This document shows positions 1 through 6,974 of a stretch of 39,599 nt of DNA, in pieces. The translations under genes and the position numbers were made by a program. This DNA is from O2-02-FULL-42-9 sp038043025 (lineage in GTDB: Bacteria > Pseudomonadota > Gammaproteobacteria > UBA12402): assembly GCA_038043025.1 (NCBI GenBank), contig JBBTCW010000070.1, positions 1 through 39,599 of the forward strand. Direction: 5' to 3'. A model generated the notes under the pieces. It had not been told where the DNA came from. It did no database searches and saw only the letters and a list, made by a program, of their open reading frames with translations. How positions within the stretch are numbered: position 1 is the first letter of the stretch; every line of letters begins with the position of its first letter.

Positions 1-1385
1 TCATGGTGATAAACAGGAGCTAATATCTCTGCAATAGTGATTCGGCCATCTCTAATCATTTGTTGAGTATCTGGATCCCGTAAGGCAAAGCTTGCGGCGT
101 AGGTTAACGCCAGCACTTGATCCATCGTTAACGTACCCTCGGTGATGAGTGTACGCACCCCAGCATCCTGTAAGGCATAGCTTGCGGCATCGGTTAATTC
201 CAGCACTTGATCTATCGTTAATGTGCGCTCGGTAGGCACGTCGGTGATGAGTGCACGCACCTCAGGATCTTGTAAGGCATGGCTTGCGGCGTTGGTTAAT
301 TCCAGCACTTGTGGCATCGTTAACGTACCCGCGGTGATGAGTTCACTCACCCCAGCATTCCGTAAGGCATTGCTTGCGGCGTAGGTTAATGCCAGCACTT
401 GTTCCATCGTTAACGTACGCTCGGTAGGCACGTCGGTGATGAGTGCACGCACCCCAGGATCCTTTAAGGCAAAGTTTGCGGCTCCGGTTAACGCCAGCAC
501 TTGCGGTATCGTCAACGTACCCGCAGTGATGAATGCACGCACCTCAGGATTCTGTAAGGCAAGGCATGCGACGTGGGTTAATGCCAGCACTTGTTCCATC
601 GTCAACGTACCCGCGGTGATGAGTGTACGCACCCCAGCATCCTGTAAGGCATAGCTTGCGGCGTAGGTTAATTCCAGCACTTGATCTATCGTCAACGTAC
701 GCTCGGTAGGCACGTCGGTGATGAGTTCACGCACCCCAGCATCCTGTAAGGCATCGCATGCGGCGTGGGTTAATTCCAGCACTTGATCTATCGTCAACGT
801 ACGCTCGGTAGGCACGTCGGTGATGAGTTCACGCACCCCAGCGTTCCGTAAGGCATGCCTTGCGCCGTAGGTTAATGCCGGCAGTTGCGGCATCGCCAAC
901 GTACTCTCGGCGATGAGCGCACGCACCCAGTCTCTAAAAACACGCGTGATACTCTCAGCGTATTGCGGGTATTGTAAAATAAGCGTTATATTTTCTTCGT
1001 CAAGTATGCGGGCTCGTCGTAAGATATCAATAGCCTGTGTGGTGTGATCGCCAAGTTCCGCGTCTAAAGTTCTCTTTAATTCCAGAAAAATTCTTTTTGT
1101 TAAGGAACCAGGAGATAAGACCCTTTCTGGCGTATTATATAAGCAATCAATTAACGGCCATATTTGGTCTGGAGAAGCGTCAGCTTCACCAGGATTGGCA
1201 GGCAAGCCTTCGAGTATCTCTCGTAGACGCAGCATGATAAGCGAATCGCCGGTTTGTCGATTCATAAAATGAGCAATTATATTTGCGATTCGGTTTTCAG
1301 GTTCGGCTCTTCTCAACCAGCCTTTGTGTTCGTCGTAATCATCAAGAGCTGTTTGAATCCATTGCTTTAACTGTAACTGTTTCAT
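1..1385 (-). CDS. Large tandem-helical-repeat protein, 3' part beyond window
   Basis: An open frame of 461 codons starts at the ATG at 1385-1383 and runs off the left edge without a stop. An AAAGAGGC-like ribosome site lies just upstream on the minus strand. The first ~160 residues are non-repetitive and predicted mostly helical, with Leu-, Arg- and Glu-rich stretches. From about residue 160 the protein is a series of 30- or 34-residue units of the pattern LTxxQVLxLTxAAxxALxxxGVRxLIT, which looks like a two-helix solenoid repeat. No catalytic motif or signal peptide is visible. Long helical-repeat proteins of this style are common among secreted effectors and surface proteins of Legionellales, so an effector role is a reasonable inference but not shown. 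I do not recognise a named family. The real length is unknown because the gene is cut. Confidence 0.8.
   Translation of the reverse strand, partial: MKQLQLKQWIQTALDDYDEHKGWLRRAEPENRIANIIAHFMNRQTGDSLIMLRLREILEGLPANPGEADASPDQIWPLIDCLYNTPERVLSPGSLTKRIFLELKRTLDAELGDHTTQAIDILRRARILDEENITLILQYPQYAESITRVFRDWVRALIAESTLAMPQLPALTYGARHALRNAGVRELITDVPTERTLTIDQVLELTHAACDALQDAGVRELITDVPTERTLTIDQVLELTYAASYALQDAGVRTLITAGTLTMEQVLALTHVACLALQNPEVRAFITAGTLTIPQVLALTGAANFALKDPGVRALITDVPTERTLTMEQVLALTYAASNALRNAGVSELITAGTLTMPQVLELTNAASHALQDPEVRALITDVPTERTLTIDQVLELTDAASYALQDAGVRTLITEGTLTMDQVLALTYAASFALRDPDTQQMIRDGRITIAEILAPVYHH
40..911 (-). repeat. Coding tandem repeats of 90 and 102 bp
   Basis: Unit boundaries, read at the ggtgatgag motif, fall at about 141, 243, 333, 435, 525, 615, 717, 819 and 909. 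Every step is either 90 or 102 bp, so the frame is always kept. The 12-bp difference is a switch at the unit junction: the short form encodes AG or EG, the long form DVPTER. The two units between 717 and 909 are nearly identical at DNA level, which suggests recent duplication. A degenerate unit continues left of 141. Confidence 0.9.
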
Positions 1386-1581
1386 GGGTAGCCTCTTTAT
1401 TTATTATTATCTGCCTTAACAATACGAATTCCGGATGGGTTTGTGCCAGCGGATTTGAGACAAAGCATAGCACAACCCCATTATTTTGGCCAATATTTTG
1501 TCAAACTATTAGCGGTTTCCGCCACCAAATTTGACGGAGACATTCTCAAAAAGTGGTTTTGATTCAAACAGTGTTTTTTAA

Positions 1582-1622
1582 AGTGAGAAATCTCCGCCGC
1601 TATCGCGACGAGAAATCTCACT
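1582..1622 (-). terminator. Imperfect hairpin at the lnt stop codon
   Basis: AGTGAGA at 1582-1588 pairs perfectly with TCTCACT at 1616-1622, with further partial pairing inside. It overlaps the lnt stop codon. On the minus strand only a short T run follows, so it may be a weak terminator or just a dispersed repeat. Confidence 0.3.
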
Positions 1623-3138
1623 CGGCTACCTGTTGCCGTATCACCGCAACGAGCCATAACAAAAACAACCCAACCATAATTGGCCAGGTGCCTAAAAATA
1701 TCCACGGCGTTGTTCCTTCCATCGCATAGACTTGATCGGTGAGTGCAGCGGTTTCAAAACGCGGAAGGCGATTGATGATGTTTCCCTTTGGCGTAATGAT
1801 GGCAGTAATGCCATTGTTCCCAACAAATAATGTATATCGCCCGGTTTCTAAACTGCGCATTTGTCCAATTTGTAAATGTTGTGCGGCCGCCCAGGATTTT
1901 CCAAACCAAACGTCGTTGGTGATGGTTACCAATAAATTTGTTTGTGGTAAATCGCCCCGTACCAACCCCGCGTATGCAATTTCATAACAAATATAGGGCG
2001 CAATATATATATGGTTCAATTGAATGAGTTTTTGTTTGGGTTGTCCTTGTGTAAATAGCGATATCGGTGCGCCTAACGCGTTGAATACTTTAGACATGAT
2101 CGATTCAAACGGTAAATATTCGCCCCAGGGCACTAAATGTCGTTTGTCGTAACGACCGGTTGATGCGCCGATGGCGATGGCGGCATTATAGAATTTATTA
2201 TCCGATGACTCGACGGGAATGCCGAACAAAATCGTGGTGCGATGCGCTTTTGCTTTTGTGGCTAAACTATTTAAATAGGGCGTAATTTCTTGTTGTAATG
2301 TTGGAATAGCCGCTTCAGGCCAAACAATTAAGTCGCTGCTCCAATGTTGATTCGTCAATGTGTTATAACGTTGTAACGCTAATAACGTATCATCCGGTGA
2401 CCACGTCACATGCTGTGGAATGTTGCCTTGAACGAGCGTGACTTTAATGGGTTTGTCTATCGGTGTTGTCCAATGTACGTGATGCAGTAATCCGCCGCCA
2501 ATCCAAATGAGAAGTAATAATAATACGCTTAGATAGCGCAATGTTTTTTGCATAAAATGCTTTCGTTCAATACAGGCAGGAAAAAATGCGATGACGAGCA
2601 ACGAGGCGCTTAAGACGACCATAAAAGAAGCGCCATACACGCCGAATAGTGGCGCATAGCCGCCGAGCCAGCTACTGGTTTGACTGTAGCCGAGAAAAAG
2701 CCATGGAAATCCGGTAAATAACCAGCCAGTAATCCATTCCACGAAAATCCAACATGCCGGAAAACCTAATAATAAACTGCTCAAAGTATTTAACGGTAAG
2801 AATTTTCGAAAACAAAAACCACGTAACGCAATGAAAAACGCCAGTAATAAAACAAATAAAAAAGTAAAAATTGTTGAGACAATCACGCCTTGGCCACCGT
2901 ATTGATGCATGCTGATGAAAACCCAGGATATGCCAACACCATATAAGCCAAAGCCGAAGAACAATCCGTAAAGTCCCGCATGAAAGGGTTTTTGGGTGAG
3001 TATGATTTTTAACAACAGTGCGAGCGAGATTGGCGCGATCCAATACAGATCGAGTGGCGCAAAGCTAAGCGGTAAAATCGCGCCCGCAAACAAACTGATG
3101 ATGCAATTTAGACTGTGCTGGACGTTTTGTTTGTGCAT
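1618..3138 (-). CDS. lnt: Apolipoprotein N-acyltransferase Lnt
   Basis: Lnt is the inner-membrane enzyme that transfers the third acyl chain from phospholipid to the N-terminal cysteine of lipoproteins. The N-terminal ~200 residues are a bundle of hydrophobic segments. The C-terminal part is a carbon-nitrogen hydrolase (nitrilase-like) domain. The expected triad is visible: Glu in VWPEAAIP, Lys in GRYDKRHLVPWGEYLP and Cys in PYICYEIAY; a TNDVWFG block follows. I take the internal ATG at 3138 (MHKQNVQHS), which leaves 506 residues, typical for the family. The frame stays open to 3225, but that extension runs into a dispersed palindromic element (3183-3308) and adds a non-family N-terminus. No corC-type gene is adjacent in the window. 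Confidence 0.95.
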   Translation of the reverse strand: MHKQNVQHSLNCIISLFAGAILPLSFAPLDLYWIAPISLALLLKIILTQKPFHAGLYGLFFGFGLYGVGISWVFISMHQYGGQGVIVSTIFTFLFVLLLAFFIALRGFCFRKFLPLNTLSSLLLGFPACWIFVEWITGWLFTGFPWLFLGYSQTSSWLGGYAPLFGVYGASFMVVLSASLLVIAFFPACIERKHFMQKTLRYLSVLLLLLIWIGGGLLHHVHWTTPIDKPIKVTLVQGNIPQHVTWSPDDTLLALQRYNTLTNQHWSSDLIVWPEAAIPTLQQEITPYLNSLATKAKAHRTTILFGIPVESSDNKFYNAAIAIGASTGRYDKRHLVPWGEYLPFESIMSKVFNALGAPISLFTQGQPKQKLIQLNHIYIAPYICYEIAYAGLVRGDLPQTNLLVTITNDVWFGKSWAAAQHLQIGQMRSLETGRYTLFVGNNGITAIITPKGNIINRLPRFETAALTDQVYAMEGTTPWIFLGTWPIMVGLFLLWLVAVIRQQVAE

Positions 3139-3182
3139 GAGGAGACCTTTTGCTGATTGAATAATTGACAGATCGCATAGTA

Positions 3183-3308
3183 GTAACGCGAGGTTCGGAC
3201 AAGCGTTTGGCTGCAAATGCGCCATTTTTTGGCCATATTTTCGCCCGAAACTTAAGCATTGTATTAAAAATTTTAGTTTTTACAAAGCTTATCTGAAACT
3301 CGCGTTAC
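3183..3308. repeat. Palindromic intergenic element, short copy
   Basis: The ends GTAACGCGAG (3183-3192) and CTCGCGTTAC (3299-3308) are perfect inverted repeats, and the inner arms GGTTCGGACAAGC and GCTTATCTGAAAC pair imperfectly. The left arm (GCTGCAAATGCGCCATTTTT) and right arm (AAGCATTGTATT, ACAAAGCTTATC) closely match the long copy at 13740-13965, but the central ~95 bp of that copy are missing. It is MITE-like, with no coding capacity, and lies directly upstream of lnt. Confidence 0.8.
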
Positions 3309-3420
3309 AAAGAGCCTATCTATCCGAAATTCCCGTGCAGTTCGATTTTTACCCACTTGCAATTTCCCTTGTTCCCGCGTAATCTAAAAGTTGAACTCAA
3401 TAACATGGAGGAAAATGTAA

Positions 3421-3710
3421 TGAGTCATCATAATGGTTGTGGACGGATTTGTTCTGTCGCCTTGGGGTTAGCATTGGCTATTGTGTGGTCTTTGGCCGTT
3501 GTCGGAATGGGCTTGATGGCAATGAATAGCAGCTATGGCCAAGTTTTTGTTCATTTTGTGAGTACTTTCTATGTCGGATACGCGGCAACTAGCATGGGCA
3601 TCTTCATTGGCTTTATTTGGGCATTTCTTGACGCATTCTTTTGCGGTTTGATCGTTGGCTGGCTGTATAATTTATTTGCAGGCCATTGTTGTAAGTGTTT
3701 GGATAAGTAA
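3421..3710 (+). CDS. Small two-helix membrane protein, holin-like (DUF5676-like)
   Basis: The chosen ATG at 3421 follows a strong GGAGG at 3408-3412, giving 96 residues; the longer frame from 3357 has no such site. Two hydrophobic segments are visible (about residues 13-35 and 58-85), with a His/Cys-rich N-terminus (MSHHNGCGRIC) and a Cys-rich C-terminus (HCCKC). The block GFIWAFLDAFFCGLIVGWLYN resembles small proteins that databases label bacteriophage holin or DUF5676 in environmental and intracellular gammaproteobacteria. These are usually chromosomal singletons, and no phage genes are nearby, so a lysis role is not implied. Function unknown. Confidence 0.7.
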
Positions 3711-3713
3711 ATC

Positions 3714-3840
3714 CGGCATCCAGACTTTCGTCATACCGGCGAAAGCCGGTATCCAGGGAACGCTTTAGTTGCGCACTTCGATTCTCTGGATTCCGGACAT
3801 TGTTGCGCAACGGCGCAACAATTCCGGAATGACGATAGAG
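3714..3840. repeat. Two dispersed palindromes
   Basis: ATACCGGC-GAAA-GCCGGTAT (3733-3752) is a perfect hairpin with a GAAA loop, of the kind found as interspersed repeats in many intracellular bacteria. A second, larger palindrome (3790-3830) has TTGTTGCGC pairing with GCGCAACAA and outer ATTCCGG arms. No gene is seen here. The first one could also end transcription of the small membrane protein. Confidence 0.6.
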
Positions 3841-3850
3841 GTTAAGTCGG

Positions 3851-4085
3851 TCTCAGCTCAGAGGACGCGAAACATTCATCTATCACCCCGCCATCCCTGG
3901 GATTGTCCAGCCTGGCCATCCATGGCCAGTCGTTCGCGCGACTGCGACATGCCACTGGCATGTCGGTTCGCGCTCACCCTCTGAGCTGAGGATTGTAAGA
4001 TATGGCCATCCATGGCCAGTCGTTCGCGCGACTGCGACATGCCACTGGCATGTCGGTTCGCGCTCATCCTCTGAGCTGAGGATAG
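3851..4085. repeat. Hairpin-rich 90-bp tandem repeat, two copies
   Basis: A ~80-bp unit starts at 3914 and again at 4004 (period 90 bp) with only single-base differences. Each unit holds three nested palindromes: TGGCCATCCATGGCCA, GTCG/CGAC around TTCGCG, and GACATGCC/GGCATGTC. It ends in CCTCTGAGCTGA (3978-3989 and 4068-4079), the inverse of TCAGCTCAGAGG at 3853-3864. With 3714-3840 it fills the gene-free stretch before trpR. It belongs to the AGCTCAGAGCT-type arrays also seen at 14607 and 37519. Confidence 0.8.
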
Positions 4086-4107
4086 TATAAATAGTATAAA
4101 TGTCCCC

Positions 4108-4145
4108 TTGCAAACCTCGTTCGGATGTACTATTATGACAGTACA
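4108..4145 (+). promoter_or_regulatory. trpR promoter overlapped by a TrpR operator
   Basis: TTGCAA (4108-4113) and TATTAT (4131-4136) are spaced 17 bp, a good sigma-70 promoter. The -10 lies inside the inverted repeat TGTACT-N8-AGTACA (4126-4145), whose arms match the GTACT/AGTAC core of the known Trp operator. The overlap implies that TrpR blocks its own transcription when tryptophan is plentiful. This is sequence-based inference. Confidence 0.7.
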
Positions 4146-4165
4146 TTCTGATCCGGAGGTGGCGT

Positions 4166-4456
4166 ATGCATTCAAATTCAGGCGAAGAGGGTTGGTGGCA
4201 GTTTTTAAAATTATGTCTCCAACACAAAACCGCCGAGCAACTCGATGAAACATTGGATTTGTTTTTAACGCTCGATGAAAAGGAATCCATCGCGACGCGG
4301 TATGCAATCGTGCATGAATTATTGCTAGCGCAAAAGCCCCAACGAGATATCGCGAGTGATCTCGGTGTGAGTATTGCAAAAATTACGCGCGGATCGAATG
4401 CATTAAAACGAACGAGTGAAAAGTTAAAGCGATTTTTATCAAATCGCATGAACTAA
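4166..4456 (+). CDS. trpR: Trp operon repressor TrpR
   Basis: A 96-residue all-helical protein matching the TrpR family (E. coli 108 aa). The N-terminal dimerisation helices (GWWQFLKLCLQHKTAEQLDETLDLFLTLDE) lead to the helix-turn-helix around QRDIASDLGVSIAKITRGSNAL, the site of corepressor and operator binding. The GGAGGT ribosome site lies at 4155-4160. It stands alone: no trp biosynthesis or tryptophan transport gene is within the window. The operator overlapping its promoter predicts autoregulation. The hairpin at 4469-4488 follows its stop codon. Confidence 0.9.
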   Translation: MHSNSGEEGWWQFLKLCLQHKTAEQLDETLDLFLTLDEKESIATRYAIVHELLLAQKPQRDIASDLGVSIAKITRGSNALKRTSEKLKRFLSNRMN

Positions 4457-4468
4457 TTTATACCTTGA

Positions 4469-4488
4469 CTCCGCCGCAAGCGGCGGAG
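4469..4488 (+). terminator. Perfect GC hairpin after trpR
   Basis: CTCCGCCGC-AA-GCGGCGGAG is a perfect 9-bp stem starting 12 bp after the trpR stop. It is followed by atttctc rather than a T run, so it is either a weak terminator or a member of a dispersed GCCGCAAGCGGC repeat family, with relatives near 25370 (opposite orientation) and 39559. Confidence 0.5.
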
Positions 4489-4655
4489 ATTTCTCAATTT
4501 AAATTTGAGTTTGTTAGCTGTTTGTTTTTTGATCTTTATGATAGCGGCGGGGCATGCACGAATTTCTGCTGGACAGACCACGGTATTGTATGTTGTAATG
4601 GCGTACGTTATTTTTCCGATTGTTTTACGATTAATGAGTTTCAACAGGAGACCCT

Positions 4656-6104
4656 ATGCAAAAATTCTATAAACGATCTTTATTGGTGACGTTATGCGCG
4701 TCAAGTGTTGCATTCGCAGCGCCCAGCTCGCAGGCGAAAATTGACGTGCTGCAGCAGCAGCTAGATTCCGTTCAGACGGCCTTAAATCAGTTACAGGCGC
4801 AGCCGACGAGTAAATCTCAGCAGAAACAAGCGAATAAAAAAGCGCAAAAACGTGAATTATTTGATAAAAATGATTTTATTAATAATTACGTTGTTGTCGC
4901 GCCATATACGGGGAAGGCCACTTATAACAGCGGGCCGACATTGGTTGTCAATGCGCCGAGTATCAATATGGATGCTAAGTTATTATATCGACGATTTTAT
5001 CAAGAGCATGATTTATTGGCCGCGGGCGAAAAAATCTCGGAACATCCCCGGTTGGTGTTAAGTGGTGAGGTGGCGGGTGGCGTGGGCTATGAACGACCGT
5101 ATTGGGGTCCACGACAGACGGATGTTGATTTGACAGACGTTGAGTTGGATACTTATGCGGAAGTGACGCCGTGGGTGAATGGTCTGATGGAATTTTCTTA
5201 CGATCGTGATCCGGTCAGCATATTTCGTCCACGCCGCGTGAGCAATTCTAACATCTATTTAGATAAAGGTTTTTTAACTATTGGTAATTTCCATCAGTCT
5301 CCTTTTTATGGCACGTTGGGTCAAAACTATGTACCGTTTGGTCGTTATTCAACAAATATGATCGTGTCTCCGCTCACAAAAGACTTGGGTGCCACTAAGG
5401 CGCGTGCGATCGTAGTAGGCTACGAGCCGGTTAAAGATTTCACGCCAGTGGCGCATGTCTTTTTCTTTAGGGGCAACAGTAATGAAGCGGGCAAAGGACT
5501 GGCGCGACAGCTGGGTTTTGATGCCGCATTTCGTGTGTTACAGCCTATATATAATGCGAATGTAGGTGCGAGTTATATTGCGAATATCGCGGATGCGAAT
5601 TATATGCAAAATAATGGACAGTTAAATCCTGCACGATTTCAAGGGTTTGATGTATCTAATGCAGAAGGCTTGGTGCATCGCGTGAGCGGTGCGACGGTTT
5701 ATGGCAATGCGAGCTATGGCCCGTTTGGTGTGATTGCAGAAGTGGTCACGGCCTTACAAGATTTTGCTCCGACAAATGTGACGTATAATGGACGCGGCGC
5801 TCGACCGAAGGCCATGAACGCAGAGTTGTCATATGGATTTCAGGCTTTTGAGCATCCTTTTAATTTTGCAGTCGGTTATGGTCGTACGAGTCAAGCATTA
5901 GCCTTTAATGTGCCTTGGCAGCGTTATGATACATCATTATCGATATCCATTATGAAAAATTTATTTGCAGAATTGGAGTATCAACATAATGTTAATTATG
6001 GCGCAACGTATAGGGCAATGGCTCAGGGGATGACGGCATTTACAGCCAGCGAATTGGGTAAAGCCAATGATATCGCAACGGCACAAATGGCGTTGTATTT
6101 CTAA
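4656..6104 (+). CDS. LbtU-family (DUF3573) outer-membrane porin
   Basis: The protein has a clear signal peptide (MQKFYKRSLLVTLCASSVAFA) followed by a short coiled-coil stretch (about residues 28-50, heptad Leu/Gln) and a long beta-rich region ending in an aromatic residue (MALYF), as expected of an outer-membrane barrel. The coiled-coil-plus-barrel architecture and the block around GQNYVPFGRYSTNMIVSPLTKDLG resemble LbtU, the Legionella siderophore porin, and the related DUF3573 proteins of Francisella and Coxiella. Ferric-siderophore uptake is known for LbtU; here the ligand is unknown. The gene is monocistronic. Its stop overlaps the stop of the convergent hydrolase gene. No iron-box search could be done by eye. 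Confidence 0.65.
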   Translation: MQKFYKRSLLVTLCASSVAFAAPSSQAKIDVLQQQLDSVQTALNQLQAQPTSKSQQKQANKKAQKRELFDKNDFINNYVVVAPYTGKATYNSGPTLVVNAPSINMDAKLLYRRFYQEHDLLAAGEKISEHPRLVLSGEVAGGVGYERPYWGPRQTDVDLTDVELDTYAEVTPWVNGLMEFSYDRDPVSIFRPRRVSNSNIYLDKGFLTIGNFHQSPFYGTLGQNYVPFGRYSTNMIVSPLTKDLGATKARAIVVGYEPVKDFTPVAHVFFFRGNSNEAGKGLARQLGFDAAFRVLQPIYNANVGASYIANIADANYMQNNGQLNPARFQGFDVSNAEGLVHRVSGATVYGNASYGPFGVIAEVVTALQDFAPTNVTYNGRGARPKAMNAELSYGFQAFEHPFNFAVGYGRTSQALAFNVPWQRYDTSLSISIMKNLFAELEYQHNVNYGATYRAMAQGMTAFTASELGKANDIATAQMALYF

Positions 6105-6973
6105 GCGTTGATCAGCGCAATTTGTTCGAATATTTCTTGAAATGCCGCTGTGATCAGCGGCATTTCTTCTAGCCAAGGAAAATGTCCCGCGTTTTCTATC
6201 TTTTTTATAGTGATATTGTTTCGTTGAAAACGCAAGCTGTCTTCGAATAGCTTATAGGGTATGATGAAATCATGCGTGCCATTAATAATTAAAGTGGGTA
6301 TATCTTGTGGTACCCAAGTGGCGCGAAAGGGCAAGTCGTAAATTTTATTAATCCACCAGCGCGTCGCATGATAATTAAAGGGCAATTGTTCCAGTAGTTT
6401 CTTCCCTTTTTCGAGGCTGTGTGCGGGAAAATAATAGTGCGCGTTTTCTAATAACGCCGTTTTAAATGTTTCTTGTGAAGGATTGTTTCTGAAATTATTT
6501 CGTGCCGCGGTTGCAGGTAATATATTGTTTGCATTCGCATGTTGTTCAGCGGCCGTTAACCATAACGTGGGGGCGCCACTGATCAAGATGAATCCTTGCA
6601 ACCATTTTTCTAGCATTGGAAATAACAGTGGAAACATGCCACCAAACGCATGACCGACATAAATGGGCTTTTCAAATTTTTGAATGACGGTCATTAAATG
6701 TTTTTGCCACTTTTCAAAATCGTAGTCCGCGGGAACGGATTCGGAAAAGTTGTTTCCATTGGCCGGAAAGTCAATTAACCAATAATTGCCTGGCATATCC
6801 AACGAATTGATTAAATCTAAAAAATAGCTGGAGTCTGCGCCCGGCCCGCCGGGAACAAAGAGCCAATTATAATTTATTGTGTTGGGATTCGTTTGAACGA
6901 GTTTGTATCGGATGGCGTCGTCATCATACAGGTAGGTATCCGGCGTTGCTGCGAAATGCTTTTGCAATATCAT
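6101..6973 (-). CDS. Alpha/beta-hydrolase fold protein, nucleophile Ser replaced by Ala
   Basis: I place the start at the ATG at 6973: it lies one base after the stop codon of the O-antigen ligase gene, has a GGAGAG site, and removes an overlapping tail. The 290-residue product shows an oxyanion-region motif VPGGPGADSS, the strand-elbow motif VGHAFGG, a late acid motif NGTHDFIIP and the catalytic-type histidine in NAGHFPW. In active hydrolases the elbow is G-x-S-x-G; here it is G-H-A-F-G with an unambiguous GCG codon, so the usual nucleophile is missing. The protein may be a non-catalytic relative, may use another residue, or may be losing function. It is the last gene of the minus-strand operon from 12382. 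Confidence 0.85.
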   Translation of the reverse strand: MILQKHFAATPDTYLYDDDAIRYKLVQTNPNTINYNWLFVPGGPGADSSYFLDLINSLDMPGNYWLIDFPANGNNFSESVPADYDFEKWQKHLMTVIQKFEKPIYVGHAFGGMFPLLFPMLEKWLQGFILISGAPTLWLTAAEQHANANNILPATAARNNFRNNPSQETFKTALLENAHYYFPAHSLEKGKKLLEQLPFNYHATRWWINKIYDLPFRATWVPQDIPTLIINGTHDFIIPYKLFEDSLRFQRNNITIKKIENAGHFPWLEEMPLITAAFQEIFEQIALINA

Positions 6974-6974
6974 T

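Noticed and set aside
1..911. TAL-effector-like DNA-binding repeats
   Set aside because: The length (30/34) and LTxxQV start are superficially similar, but there is no paired hypervariable residue site with a flanking Gly-Gly, so no DNA-code pattern is visible.
436..1534. Plus-strand ORFs over the left repeat region
   Set aside because: They are shadows of the long minus-strand repeat protein, which has a ribosome site and a clear repeat pattern at protein level.
3421..3710. Prophage lysis gene (holin)
   Set aside because: Only the family label hints at phage; there is no endolysin, spanin or structural gene nearby.
3876..4449. Minus-strand ORFs of 167 and 188 codons over the trpR region
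   Set aside because: They are made of the 90-bp hairpin repeat and the antisense of trpR; no codon-like conservation or ribosome site.
4465..4689. Plus-strand 74-codon ORF between trpR and the porin gene
   Set aside because: It starts inside the hairpin repeat, overlaps the porin start and has no recognisable protein pattern.
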